Positions 31,949 to 42,372 of a stretch of DNA of 64,000 nucleotides are shown here, in pieces. How positions within the stretch are numbered: position 1 is the first letter of the stretch; each line of letters starts with the position of its first letter. The translations under genes and the position numbers were made by a program. This stretch comes from DATBVX01 sp963696675 (GTDB lineage Bacteria; Pseudomonadota; Gammaproteobacteria; Steroidobacterales; Steroidobacteraceae), in the NCBI GenBank assembly GCA_963696675.1, contig CAVOLM010000039.1, forward strand, positions 26,328 to 90,327. The letters run 5' to 3'. The notes under the pieces are model-generated. The model was not told the DNA's origin. It did not search any database and saw nothing but the letters and a program-made list of their open reading frames with translations.

Positions 31949-33298
31949 ATGGCAGCCGAAGAGCAGGCCATCGTTCCGCTCACCGGCAAGGACCTTGAAC
32001 GGCTGGTCGCCTACGCGCTCGAGGAAGCGCGCGCCGAGCGCGCCGACCAGGCGGAGGTCGGGGTGAGCGTCGACACCGGCTTGAGCGTGACGGTTCGACT
32101 GGGTGAGGTGGATACGCTCGAATACCAGCGCGATCGCGGCCTTGGGATCACGGTCTACTTCGATCATCGCAAGGGCTCGGCGAGCACCGCCGACCTCAGA
32201 CGCGAGGCGATTCGCGAGGCAGTGCTCAAGGCTTGCAGCATCGCGCGCTTTACCGCATCGGACGAGTGCGCCGGACTGGCTGATGCGGACCTGATGGCGC
32301 GCGAACCGCCCGACCTCGCGCTCTCTCATCCCTGGGACATCTCACCTGAGGCATCAATTGAAATTGCCCGTTCTTGCGAAGCAGCTGCGCTTGCCGTAGA
32401 TCCGCGCGTGCGCAACTCCGAGGGCGCCTCGCTCGGCACACATCACGGCACAAGGGTCTACGGAAACAGCCATGGATTCATCGGTGGTTTCCAGAGCACT
32501 TCGCACAGTGTGAGCTGTGCTGTGGTCGCCAGTGAAGGCGACGAGATGCAGCGCGATTACTGGTACACGACTGCGCGCGACTGGCGCGAGCTCGAGGACG
32601 CGGAGCAGGTCGGACGCGAGAGTGCGGTGCGTACCGTTGCGCGCCTCGGATCACGCAAGCTGTCGACGCGGCGCGCCGCCGTCATGTTCACGCCCGAGCT
32701 GTCGCGGGGTTTCTTCGGCCATTTCCTGGCCGCGATCCGTGGCGGAAGCCAGTACCGGCGCGCCTCGTTCCTGCTCGGCGCCGCCGGCCAGCAGGTCTTC
32801 CCGTCCTTCCTGCAGATTTCAGAGCGCCCTCACATCCGCAAGGCCATAGCGAGTTCCGCTTTCGATAACGAGGGTGTCGCAACCCGCGATCGCGAGCTCG
32901 TGAAGAACGGGGTCCTGCAGGGCTACATCCTGAGCGCGTATTCGGCCCGCAAGCTCGGCCTGCAGACCACGGGCAATGCCGGCGGCGTGCACAACCTGCT
33001 CGTCTCGCACGGCACCGAAGATCAGAAGGCGCTTTTGCGTCGCATGGATACAGGGCTCCTCGTGACCGAGCTCATGGGCCAGGGCGTCAACACGGTCACC
33101 GGCGACTACTCGCGCGGCGCGTCGGGATTCTGGATCGAGCGCGGCGAGATCCAATACCCGGTGCACGAGATCACCATCGCAGGCAATCTGCGTGACATGC
33201 TGCTGGGAATCGTCGCGGTCGGAAACGATGTTGACCTGCGCGGCGCCGCGCGCACCGGCTCGGTGCTGCTCGGCGAGATGACGATCGCGGGGGACTAG
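31949..33298 (+). CDS. pmbA: metalloprotease PmbA/TldE
   Basis: A complete 449-residue TldE/PmbA subunit. Recognisable parts are LEYQRDRGLGITVYFDHRKG in the N-terminal domain, HGFIGGFQSTSHSVSCAVVA, and the C-terminal GVNTVTGDYSRGASGFWIE with YPVHEITIAGNLRDML. It lacks the HExxH of TldD, as expected, and forms the proteolytic TldD/E complex. The ATG at 31949 was chosen because upstream extension runs antisense through darP. Confidence 0.96.
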   Translation: MAAEEQAIVPLTGKDLERLVAYALEEARAERADQAEVGVSVDTGLSVTVRLGEVDTLEYQRDRGLGITVYFDHRKGSASTADLRREAIREAVLKACSIARFTASDECAGLADADLMAREPPDLALSHPWDISPEASIEIARSCEAAALAVDPRVRNSEGASLGTHHGTRVYGNSHGFIGGFQSTSHSVSCAVVASEGDEMQRDYWYTTARDWRELEDAEQVGRESAVRTVARLGSRKLSTRRAAVMFTPELSRGFFGHFLAAIRGGSQYRRASFLLGAAGQQVFPSFLQISERPHIRKAIASSAFDNEGVATRDRELVKNGVLQGYILSAYSARKLGLQTTGNAGGVHNLLVSHGTEDQKALLRRMDTGLLVTELMGQGVNTVTGDYSRGASGFWIERGEIQYPVHEITIAGNLRDMLLGIVAVGNDVDLRGAARTGSVLLGEMTIAGD

Positions 33299-33354
33299 CT
33301 CGACGCTGCGGATCTGAGTTGCGTCGACGTCGCGCAGTGCGCAGCCGGCAAGCT

Positions 33355-35660
33355 TCAGGAGCCGAACAGGACGCTTTCGGGGCTCGAGCCGAGCAATTCG
33401 TTGAGCACTTCTTCGATCGGCTGGGGCTTGCTGACCACGTATCCCTGGATATAGTCGATCCCGAGCTGTATCAGCCAATCACGCACCTGCTCGCTCTCGA
33501 CCTGCGCCGCCACCGTGTCCATGCGGCTTGCAGTCGCCCACTGGGCCAGCGCCTCGACCAGGCGTTGTGCCCGCACATCCTTGACCACGTCCTTGAGCAG
33601 CGTGCCATCCATCTTGATGGAGCTTGCGCCGTGCGCCTGCAGGCGCCCGCAAGCAGCGCCACCGACGTTGTCGATCACGATGCGTGCGCCGGCGCGCAAC
33701 ATGCGCTTGGCGAAGCGGGCGACGTCACGGCCGTGGTTGGCCGCGGTGGTCTCTGCGATCTCGAACAGCCACTGCTCGGCGGGCAGGACATTTCGGCGCA
33801 GTTGCTCCGCCATCCAATCGTGAAAGTCGGCGATCTCGAGCGAGCGTGGCGAGATATTGAGCGACACCTCGATGCGCGCGTGAGCCAGGAGGCGACGACC
33901 GGGCTGCGATTGCCGTGAGCGCCGCACTCATGACCCAGCGGTCGAGCTCTGTAATAGCATCGCGATCTGATCCGGTGGACAGAAACTCGCTGCGGTGCAA
34001 TCAGCTGTGCCACGCTCGTCCACTATGCGCGGCAGCAACTCCAGGCGCACCGGTCGATTCGGATCGCGCACCGGGCGCATGGGCTGGGCGAAGAGCTTCA
34101 GGCGATTGTCACGCAGCGCCTCGCGCAGACGAACCGGAATCAGGATACGCGAGGAATCCTGCTGCAGGGCAGGCGCTTGGATCGCGCTGGATCGGGTACT
34201 GACGCTGCTCGCGACAGGCGCGGGTGTCGCCGCTGCGCGTGCCGAAACCAGTGCGTATCGCAGGCCCGCCGCAGTCGGCGTGACCGGGGCGACCCCACTG
34301 CGAAGTTCCACGCGCGGATCAGTGGAACGTTTGGAGGGATTTTGCTTGCCCGCGGCCTCGCGCATGCGTTGCGCAACTTCCTGCGCGGCTTCCGCATCAT
34401 GGCGTGGCAGCAGGCACGCGAAGTGACCCCCGCCAGCCGGGCGCTGATGGCCGCCTCGGGAACCTGTGGCGGACGCAGAATCTTGGCGACGTGGCGAATC
34501 AGGCGATCGGCTTCCGGCGCCCCACGCTCGCGGTTGTAGGTGCTCAGGCCAACGATGTCGAAGAAGATCACGCTGGCGCCGGTGCTCTCGGTAGTTGGCA
34601 GCGAGCGCATGGCGCGCTCGAGCCCCGCGGCGGAGCGCAGATTGGTCATCGAGTCGTAGTCGCGCTCTACGAGCGCAGGAATGAGCGGGCCGATCCGCTC
34701 CAGGAGCTGCTGTTCGGTATCACCGAACTCGGACGCGAATGGCGAACGCAACAGTGCCACATAACCGATCGGGTGGTCTGGGCGCTGCAGGATCGGCGTC
34801 GCGATCACGTGATACGAAAGCGAGCCGGAATCCTTGGCGGGTTGCGGCTCGGGCTCCGGCTCTGGCTCAAGTCCCGCGAACGAATCCTCATCCGGATCAC
34901 GATCGGCGTCCTGCTTGAACGGCCTGCTGCTGAGGAAGGTCCGTCTTTCGAGCTGTATCCATGACAACACCTGTCGATGCGCCTGACGTAGCGCGTCCTT
35001 CGCAGTCTCGCTGCTCCAGCCCGGCGACTCGACGATGACGCGGATGGAACTGTCGGGGACGACTACTGCACCCAGCGCGGAGTCGGTGCGCGAGACGATA
35101 GCGGCGAGCAACTCACGCAACGGCTCGGCGCTCGTCGTGGAATTGATGAGAGGCAGTGCCTGGTTGGCGAGCCACTCGAAGTGCTGGAGCTTCGTAGCCG
35201 TCTGGTCCTGGACGCTGGTGCTCGGGAGCTTGCGCAGCGTGGCGAGCTCGCGCGCGACACATTGCAAGATCGGGTGCAGGGTCTTTTCGACCTCGCCGAT
35301 GCTCGCGGCCGGCGTGCGACCGGCGGGTGGTTTGCAGGTCACGCCGAGGATGCCGAGCGGAGCATCGCGCTCATCACGCAGCCACAGCAGGTAGGCGGGT
35401 GTGGAGTCGTTCAGCAGCCGCTCTGAGCCGCTGCGACGGTTCTTGTCCGGGTCAGCAGCCTCCTGCACGAGTGCTCGCACCTGTCCCGAAAGGGTGCCCT
35501 CAACCTCCGCGTCTTTCTGCCACACCATCTTGCCCGCCGCGTCGTAGAAGATGACGCCGCGGGCGCGCGGATAGAGCACTTGCACGAGGCGCGCATAGGG
35601 CTCGAAAAACGCGGCTTTGGCGGGCCCGCGCAGGGCAGAAAAGGGGTCATTGTTGGCCAT
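33355..35660 (-). CDS. degenerate GGDEF/EAL protein with N-terminal sensor region, frameshifted
   Basis: Three frames read in order. From 35660 (MANNDPFSALRGPAKAAFFE) there is a roughly 330-residue sensor-like region including a Glu-Pro repeat, then a degenerate GGDEF domain (YDSMTNLRSAAGLERAMRSL; the active-site loop is not GGDEF). The frame breaks near 34400 and 33930, and the last part is EAL-like: LFAQPMRPV with RLELLPR in place of EAL, then DNVGGAACG in place of DDFG, and DYIQGYVVSKPQP. Both enzyme sites look inactive, so the protein probably binds c-di-GMP or another ligand and signals by interaction. Joined length is about 765 residues. It converges with pmbA. Confidence 0.75.
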
Positions 35661-35847
35661 CCTGCGTAGCATCAACGGGATGGCGATTGAACAGAACGAC
35701 GGCATTCACAGCACCGTCGCCTCATTGCGAGCGCGAATGCCGCCAAGGCTTGGAATTCCGCAAATCTGCGAGCGCCGTCACCAACGCGGTGGTGAAAGGC
35801 CGCGACGGCGCCAGATTATGTCTGCTCGGCAGCCTTTGATTGGGGCT

Positions 35848-37167
35848 TTATGACGCGTGGCCTTCGACCATATCCCGCAGCGTCTTGCCCTCGAATCGTT
35901 CTTTGATCGCGGAGTCGATCTCGGCGGCCAACTCGTCTGCCACGCGCGTTCCGCGCGCGTGAACTCGCGGTTCACCGCCCTGGTGGCGCCGCGCGGCGTC
36001 GGCAATGTCTGCCACCGTGATCTCGGCCGTGTCGCGGCCGGGTATCCAGTTTTCATCCTCGGTCGCGACGAGCAGGCCCGCGCTTTCGAGCGCGTGAATC
36101 ACGATGCCGAGTGTCGCTCCAGGCACATCGAAGCGCTGCGCGAGAGCAGTTGGTTGTCCAGCGCTGCTTGCCGGTGCGGTAGTCCTGACCTACGAGCATC
36201 ATGACGTTGAGCGCGAGGCGCTCGGCAAGACTGCTGGTCGAGGCGGATTTCGACCTGGCCGGTGCGCAGGTAGTGTGGGTTCTGCACGTAGAACGAAATC
36301 TGTGCACCGATCATCACGATCAGCCACGCGAGGTAGATCCAGATGAGCGCGGTCAGGACGATCGCGAAGCCCGCATACACGACAGTGAGCCTGGAGACAT
36401 AGCGAACGAACGCGGCGAATGCAGCGCCGACGAGCACCCACAGCACTACCCGCCGTCAGCCCGCCGACGAGCGCGGGCATGGTGCGCACCTTCGTGTTGG
36501 GTATGAATGAGTACATGAATGCGAACAATGCCGTGACCAGCAGGTAGGGGGCGACCTCCCCATCACGTACATCATGGTTCCGAAGGGCTCGTAGCGCATG
36601 GAGCCAGCGAACGAACGATGAGCTGCTGAGACTCGCCGTCAAGTCCGAGTGCGGCCACGGTCAGAATCGGGCCGATCACCATGAGGCTCAGGTACTCGCT
36701 GATCCGGCGCGCCCAGCTGCGCGGACGTTCGACACGCCAGACGAAATTGAGACTCTCTTCGACTTTCTGGATCGTCGAAATCGACGGTGTAGATCGAGAA
36801 ATGCCAGGCCGAGTGATCCGAGCACGCCGCTCTGGATCTTGTCGACGAACCCATGACGCGTGTCGGTGAGTTCGGCTGCATGATCGCCGACCGGGCGAAA
36901 AAACTCGTCGAGCAGCGGTTTCAGCTCGTCGATGGATGCCCATTCCCTTGAGCACTGAGAAGGCGAACGCCAGCAGCGGCACGATGGCGAGCAGCATCGT
37001 GTAAACGAGACTCATCGCCCGCAGATTCAGATCGCCCTTCCACAGGTCGCGGATCAGGGCGTACGGATAGCGCAGCAGCTCGCAGGATCTGCGCCCAGGG
37101 TTCCTCGGCGGCTCGGCCCGGACGGCTCGAACAGCGCTCGTTCGAGTCGTTCCTGGAGGTGAAACAT
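35848..37167 (-). CDS. YihY/UPF0761 family membrane protein, frameshifted
   Basis: A YihY (BrkB-type) protein in at least five frames. The N-terminus from 37167 (MFHLQERLERALFE) leads to LLRYPYALIRDLWKGDLNLR and the membrane segment AMSLVYTMLLAIVPLLAFAF. Later come VESLNFVWRVERPRSWARRI-type sequence, SEYLSLMVIGPILTVAALGL, and LTALIWIYLAWLIVMIGAQI followed by SFYVQNPHYLRTGQVEIRL. The C-terminal extension, beginning around LGIVIHALESAGLLVATEDE, looks like a winged-helix domain. The fold is annotated as an inner-membrane protein of unclear function; earlier RNase BN labels are obsolete. Length about 440 residues when joined. Confidence 0.82.
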
Positions 37168-37237
37168 TGCGCGAGCCTTGCATGCAGCGTGGCGGCTGGC
37201 AAGCGTCGGGTCGCATCGTTAGAGTCCGTGCACGCCC

Positions 37238-38039
37238 ATGTCGACCGAATACGCCGAACGCATCGTCTGCCTCACGGAGGAAACCACTGAGACGCTTTAT
37301 CTGCTCGGTGAAGACTGGCGCATCGTCGGCATTTCAGGCTTCACGGTGCGGCCACCGCGTGCCCGCAAGGAGAAGCCGAAAGTCTCTGCGTTCACCAGCG
37401 CGAAAATGGATCGGATCCTCGCGCTCGAGCCCGACCTGGTGCTGGGATTTTCCGACCTGCAGGCAGACATCGCCGCCGAACTGATTCGCGCAGGATTGAA
37501 TCTGCACGTGTTCAATCACCGTAGCGTTGCGGGCATTTTCGGAATGATTCGCACGCTCGGTGGCATGATCGGTTGCGAGACGAAGACGGCTGAGCTCGTG
37601 GAGCGGCTCGCAAGGCACGTCGCGGGCGTGCGCGCTGCCAGCGCGACATTACCCCGACGACCGCGCGTCTATTTCGAAGAATGGGATGATCCGCAGATCT
37701 CCGGCATCCGCTGGGTGTCGGAACTGATCGGGATTGCCGGTGGCGATGACTGTTTTCCGGAGCTGAGCGTCGAGCCTCTGGCGCGCAACCGTATCATCAC
37801 CGATGTTGCCGAAGTGCCGCGACGTGCGCCCGACCTCATCCTCGGCTCCTGGTGTGGCAAGAAATTCCAGCCCGCACGAGTCGCGGCACGGCCCGGATGG
37901 AGCGAGATTCCCGCCGTGCGCAACGGCGATCTGCACGAGATCAAGTCTTCGATCATTCTCCAGCCTGGCCCCGCGGCGCTCACCGACGGCGTGGATGAGA
38001 TCCACCGCATCGTCGTCGAGTGGTGCGACTGCTGGCTGA
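37238..38039 (+). CDS. BtuF-like periplasmic-binding-fold protein, likely frameshift at 3' end
   Basis: The protein begins MSTEYAERIVCLTEETTETL and shows the two-lobed class III binding-protein fold of cobalamin/siderophore-binding proteins: KMDRILALEPDLVLGFSDLQ, LIRAGLNLHVFNHRSVAGIF, WVSELIGIAGGDDCFPEL and AVRNGDLHEIKSSIILQPGP. It has no signal peptide and no ABC permease or ATPase next to it, so it may be a cytoplasmic or moonlighting member. The frame stays open about 125 codons into the antisense of purC; a one-base shift near 38020 would end it at 38039 (EWATAG), matching the family's length of about 265 residues. Confidence 0.78.
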
Positions 38040-38197
38040 TGAGGCCCGAGCCGGACATTGATTGCGTCAAGACGTTGGGGCAAAGTGCGAACGCGGGCGG
38101 CCAATGTTTGCGGGTATGCTTGGTTCGTGTCGGGCTGGAGGAGCGAGATCAGCCCGGAGTCGCACATGCCTCGCCCGATGGGGCCGGAGTGCTTTCT

Positions 38198-39083
38198 TCA
38201 GGCGGTGAGACGCGCGAGCGCCTCGCGGTACTTCTCGCTGGTCTTCGCGATGATCTCTGGCGGCAGATGCGGGCCCGGGCGCGCGCTTGTTCCAATCGAG
38301 CGTCTCGAGGTAGTCGCGTACGAACTGCTTGTCGAAGCTCGGCGGGCTCGAGCCGGGTTTCCAGGTATCGGCCGGCCAGAAACGCGAGGAATCGGGCGTC
38401 AGTACTTCATCGATGAGCACCAGGTTCCCCGCGGCATCGGTGCCGAACTCGAACTTGGTGTCCGCGATGATGATGCCGCGTGTGGCGGCGTAGTCGGCGG
38501 CAAAGCGGTACAGGGCGACTGTCTTCTCGCGCACCTGCTCGGCGCACTGTCGTCCGACGAGCTGCACGACCGCTTCGAACCCGATGTTCTCATCATGCTG
38601 ACCCGACGGCGCCTTCGTCGCGGGCGTGAAGATGGGCTCGGGCAGCCGATCCGCCATGCGCAGACCCTTGGGAAGGGCGATCGCGCACACCGCCCCATCG
38701 CGCTGGTAGTCCTTCCAGCCGGAACCAATCAGGTAACCGCGTACCACCGCCTCGAGAGGCAACGGCTTGAGGCGTCGGACCACGACGCTGCGATCCCGCA
38801 GCAACTCGAGCATAGCGCTATCGCGGATGATGTCCGCGAGCGGCCACTGTACGAGTTGATTGGGCACGATGTGGGTGGTGCGAACGAACCAGAAATTGGA
38901 GATCTGGGTGAGGACCCGGCCCTTGTCCGGGATCGGATCCGGAAGCACGACGTCAAAAGCCGACAGCCGATCGGTGGTCACGATCAGCATGTGAGCATCA
39001 TCCACGGCGTAGATGTCGCGCACCTTGCCACGATGTATCAGGGGTAGCTCCCTGACATTGGAATGAAAGACGGTCGCAGACAT
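38198..39083 (-). CDS. purC: SAICAR synthase, frameshift near 3' end
   Basis: The start at 39083 gives MSATVFHSNVRELPLIHRGK and the conserved GKVRDIYAVDDAHMLIVTTD, DRLSAFDVVLPDPIPDKG, FVRTTHIVPNQL and EFGTDAAGNLVLIDEVLTPD. The frame is lost after DYLETLDWNKRAPGP; the expected end (HLPPEIIAKTSEKYREALAR, then LTA and stop) lies in another frame, finishing at 38198. Restored length is about 295 residues. PurC condenses CAIR with aspartate in purine synthesis. It converges on the BtuF-like gene. Confidence 0.93.
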
Positions 39084-39182
39084 GGATCGCGAGGCGCTGG
39101 GGATCGTGACTGGTAGGATAACCGCACTGGACGGCGAGGGCGCATGTTGCCGCCCGGTTCAGGTCACGGTCAAGAATTGCGC

Positions 39183-39971
39183 ATGCAGTGGAAGGGAAAG
39201 GTCATCGGCGGGCTCATCGGCGCGGTCGTAGGAGCGGGGCCGATCGGGGCACTGCTCGGCGTGCTGCTCGGTCATCAATACGATCGCAACGCCGAGGACG
39301 ATGAAGGCGCAGCCGGCGAGGGCGATCCGAGCATCGTCAGCGCGGTCTTCTTTCGCAGCACCTTCGCGGTCATGGGGTGCATTGCCAAGGCAGATGGGCG
39401 CGTCTCGGAGCGCGAGATTCGCGCGGCCCGCGGTGTGATGCAGCACCTGCGTCTGTCGGAGGAGCAGGTTCAAGCGGCGATCCGCTTCTTCACCGAGGGC
39501 AAGGCACCCGGATTCGAGCTCGAGCGCACGGTGCGCGAATTGCGCTCGGTCTGTGGTCGGCGCCAGGACCTGCTGCGCTACTTCATCGAAATTCAGCTGA
39601 GCGCTGCGCTCGACGGCAGCGACATGCAGGGGCCGGCACGGCCGATCGTGCACAACGTGGCCCGCGGGCTCGGCATTTCAGGGTTCGAACTGGCACATCT
39701 CGAGGCGCTATTGCGCCTGCAGCGCGGCCAGAGAGCAACCGCCACACAATCTCGTAACACCGTGGCCGAGGCTTATGAGGTGCTGCAGGTCACCGCGAGC
39801 ACCAGCGACGATGAAGTCATCAAGGCGTATCGACGCCAGATGAGTCGCAATCATCCCGACAAGCTGGTGGCGAACGGCCTGCCGGAGTCGATGCAGGAAC
39901 TCGCCAAACAGAAAACGCAGCGGATTCGTGAGGCCTATGAGACGATTCGCACCCATCGCAACATGAAGTAG
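39183..39971 (+). CDS. djlA: co-chaperone DjlA (TerB-like plus J domain)
   Basis: A 262-residue protein. The N-terminus (KVIGGLIGAVVGAGPIGALL) is a single glycine-rich transmembrane helix, the middle (FRSTFAVMGCIAKADGRVSE) is a TerB-like domain, and the C-terminal J domain (AYEVLQVTASTSDDEVIKAY, then RRQMSRNHPDKL) has the HPD motif needed to stimulate DnaK. DjlA is an inner-membrane Hsp40. Start 39183 chosen because the first ATG in the frame (39144) would put charged residues before the membrane helix. Followed 10 nt later by rpe. Confidence 0.92.
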   Translation: MQWKGKVIGGLIGAVVGAGPIGALLGVLLGHQYDRNAEDDEGAAGEGDPSIVSAVFFRSTFAVMGCIAKADGRVSEREIRAARGVMQHLRLSEEQVQAAIRFFTEGKAPGFELERTVRELRSVCGRRQDLLRYFIEIQLSAALDGSDMQGPARPIVHNVARGLGISGFELAHLEALLRLQRGQRATATQSRNTVAEAYEVLQVTASTSDDEVIKAYRRQMSRNHPDKLVANGLPESMQELAKQKTQRIREAYETIRTHRNMK

Positions 39972-39981
39972 CCGTTCAGCC

Positions 39982-40666
39982 ATGCCCGGTACTGAATTGA
40001 TTGCGCCTTCGATCCTGTCGGCCAACTTCGCGCGCCTGGGTGAGGAAGTCGAGCCGTGCTCGCCGCCGGCGCCGACATGATTCATTTCGACGTGATGGAC
40101 AACCATTACGTGCCGAACCTCACGATCGGCCCGCTGGTGTGCGAGGCGCTGCGCAAGCATGGCGTCACGGCGCCGATCGACGTGCACCTGATGGTCAAGC
40201 CCGTCGATCGCATCATTCCGGATTTCGGCGAACGCCGGCGCCACCTACATCAGCTTCCATCCCGAGGCCAGCGAGCATGTCGATCGCACGATCGGACTGA
40301 TTCGTGAGAGCGGCGCAAGCCCGGACTGGTGTTCAACCCGGCGACGCCGCTCGACTGGCTGGATCACACGCTCGACAAGCTCGACATGGTGCTGATGATG
40401 TCGGTGAACCCAGGGTTTGGCGGCCAGAAATTCATCACCTCGGTGCTGCCGACAAGCTCGAACAAGTGCGCTCGCGCATCGATGCGAGCGGGCGTGAGGT
40501 GCGCCTGGAGATCGATGGGGGCGTAAAGGTCGACAATATCGGCTCCATTGCGCGCGCCGGTGCCGACACGTTCGTGGCGGGATCAGCGATCTTCGAGAGC
40601 CCGGACTACGCGGCGACGATTCGCGAGATGCGGGCGCAGATCGCCAAGGGGCGGCGCAACCGCTGA
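39982..40666 (+). CDS. rpe: ribulose-phosphate 3-epimerase, frameshifted
   Basis: Starts MPGTELIAPSILSANFARLG, the unmistakable Rpe N-terminus. The frame then shifts several times: AAGADMIHFDVMDNHYVPNL, GATYISFHPEASEHVDRTIG, FNPATPLDWLDHTLDKLDMV, VNPGFGGQKFI and LEIDGGVKVDNIGSIARAGA are all present in order, ending at 40666. Breaks near 40057, 40225, 40310 and 40450. The restored product is about 228 residues. Rpe interconverts ribulose-5-phosphate and xylulose-5-phosphate. It runs tail to tail with the CRP-type gene. Confidence 0.92.
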
Positions 40667-40697
40667 CCTCCGGGATGCGCCGCGGAACGGTCAGCGC

Positions 40698-41471
40698 CTA
40701 CTTGTCGTCCTCGTCCTCGTCCTCGTCATCCCAATCGTCGTCATCGTCATCATCGTCGTCCTCCACCGCGGCAGTCTTGTCGTGCATCATTGGCTTGGTC
40801 GGCACGATCACCGGGCGCGTCTTCATCTTGGGCCGCGCGTTGAAGACGACGATGGTCTTGCCGGTGGCGCGCAGCAGGCCCTGTTCTTCGAGCACCTTCA
40901 GCACGCGGCCCGCCATTTCGCGCGAGCAGCCGACGAGGCGGGACAGCTCCTGGCGGCTGACACCTTGATCTGCATGCCTTCCGGATGCGTCATCGCATCC
41001 GGCTCGCCGCACAGGTCCATGATGGCGTGCGCCACGCGGCCGGTGACGTCGACGAAGGCGAGGTCGCCGAGCTTGCGGTTGGTGCGATCCAGGCGCGTCG
41101 CGAGCTGCGTGGCCAGTTCGAAGATCAGGCCCGGGACTTTCGGCGGCGATCTGCCGGAAGCGCGGATAGGTCATTTCCGCGAGCTCGCACTGGTTGCGCG
41201 TGCGCACCCAGGCGCTGCGCGTGGGCTGTTCGTGGAACAGGCCCATTTCGCCGAAGAACTGCCCCTTGTTCAGGTAGGCAAGGACCATCTCGTTGCCTTC
41301 CTCGTCCTCGATCATCACTTCGACCGAGCCGCTGATGATGTAGTACAGGACGTCGGGCAGGTCGCCGGCATGGATGACCACGGTCTTCGACGGCACCGTG
41401 CGGATGCGGCAATAGCTCAGGAAGCGATTGATGGCCGGAATGTCGCTGAGCGGTTTGATGCCTTCTTCCAT
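40698..41471 (-). CDS. crp: CRP/FNR family regulator with polyacidic C-terminal tail, frameshifted
   Basis: Starts MEEGIKPLSDIPAINRFLSY. The cAMP-type pocket GQFFGEMGLFHEQPTRSAWV keeps the Glu, Arg and Ser that bind cyclic nucleotide in E. coli CRP. Frame changes between about 40960 and 41150 interrupt the dimerisation helix; the HTH SRQELSRLVGCSREMAGRVL, then KVLEEQGLL, follows and closely matches CRP. Unusually, the protein continues with about 45 extra residues ending in 21 residues of which 19 are Asp or Glu. This could be a cAMP- or, as with Xanthomonas Clp, c-di-GMP-responsive global regulator. The symbol is by homology, not proof of ligand. Confidence 0.85.
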   Translation of the reverse strand: MEEGIKPLSDIPAINRFLSYCRIRTVPSKTVVIHAGDLPDVLYYIISGSVEVMIEDEEGNEMVLAYLNKGQFFGEMGLFHEQPTRSAWVRTRNQCELAEMTYPRFRQIAAESPGPDLRTGHAARDAPGSHQPQARRPRLRRRHRPRGARHHGPVRRAGCDDASGRHADQGVSRQELSRLVGCSREMAGRVLKVLEEQGLLRATGKTIVVFNARPKMKTRPVIVPTKPMMHDKTAAVEDDDDDDDDDWDDEDEDEDDK

Positions 41472-41570
41472 ACGATCTGCCTCCCGCGGTCGGGCTGCAT
41501 AGCCCGACGTTTGTATTACAGAAGGTACGGCGACCACTGCAAGCGAACGCAGGCGCGTGTACAAGCGGCT

Positions 41571-42215
41571 TCAGATCCAGTACGCCGTGCGTGTCATGAC
41601 TCGCGATGTCAGCTCATCAATAGCTTCACCGGCCCTGGCAGCGTCGCTGCCGCCCGCGTGCCCGTGCGCTTCACCATGGCGCGATCTCGTCCTCTCGCAT
41701 CTGCTCGAGGATGGCGCCGGCTGCGCGCATCGGTTGCGCGGCAGTCTGCTCCAGGTGCTCATCGAGGTGGCCCTCCACCTGGCGCTCGGTCTCGGCGACG
41801 AACCCGAGGCTGACTCGGTCGCCGAGCAGGCCAGCGAGCGCGCCGATGGCGAAGGATCCCGCGTACCAGAGGGGGTTGAGCACGCTGGGCCGGCTGTCGA
41901 GTTCGCGCAGGCGCTCTTCGCACCAGGCGAGGTGGTCGCCTTCTTCCTCCGGCTGCCTGGCGCAGTTTTTCGCGTACCTCTTCCGCGCGCCACCAGCGCC
42001 TGCCCGTGGTACAACGCCTGCGCGGCGATCTCGCCCGCATGGTTGACGCGCATCAGGCCGGCGGCGTGGCGCCGCTCGGATTCTTCGAACGCAGGATCCA
42101 GGGGCTGCCCGGCGGGGTTGGGGCGCGATGCGGTTGCTGAAGAACCCAGGGCCCGAGCGCGCGATCCGCTTCGGCGAGCAGCAGATCCAATCCCGACAAT
42201 GACTTACGTGGCACG
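41571..42215 (-). CDS. coq7: 2-polyprenyl-3-methyl-6-methoxy-1,4-benzoquinone monooxygenase, frameshifted
   Basis: A di-iron COQ7 hydroxylase in several frames. After a GTG start at 42215 comes SLSGLDLLLAEADRALGPWV; the first iron-binding motif RVNHAGEIAAQALYHGQALV follows, then EEEGDHLAWCEERLRELDS with the ExxH ligands, and LGFVAETERQVEGHLDEHLE. The end MTRTAYWI is typical. Breaks are near 42105-42060, 41990, 41705 and 41690. Coq7 performs a late hydroxylation in ubiquinone synthesis and complements UbiH and UbiI encoded at 49-51.6 kb. A GTG near the conserved start was preferred over an out-of-frame upstream ATG. Confidence 0.85.
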
Positions 42216-42372
42216 GACTCATTATATATGGGGCCGACCCCTGAGCGGGGCTTCTCGTCCGGTCCCCGGCCTTTTGCTTTGCAAAGCCGCGCAACCCTTC
42301 AGTACACTTCCGCGCCTTTTTCGCGGACCCCCGATGCCGGCGGGGCGCGGCTCACGGAGCTTCAATCAAGTC

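Noticed and set aside
33319..33918. 199-codon forward frame opposite the EAL-like region
   Set aside because: Mirrors the coding strand of the EAL-like domain; no independent support.
34840..34880. Glu-Pro repeat in the GGDEF/EAL protein as a DNA repeat element
   Set aside because: It is an in-frame flexible linker; no copies elsewhere in the window.
40698..40765. Asp-coding gac/gat run as a possible CRISPR or tandem-repeat array
   Set aside because: Repeat units are single codons within an open frame, with no spacers. It is a coding microsatellite.
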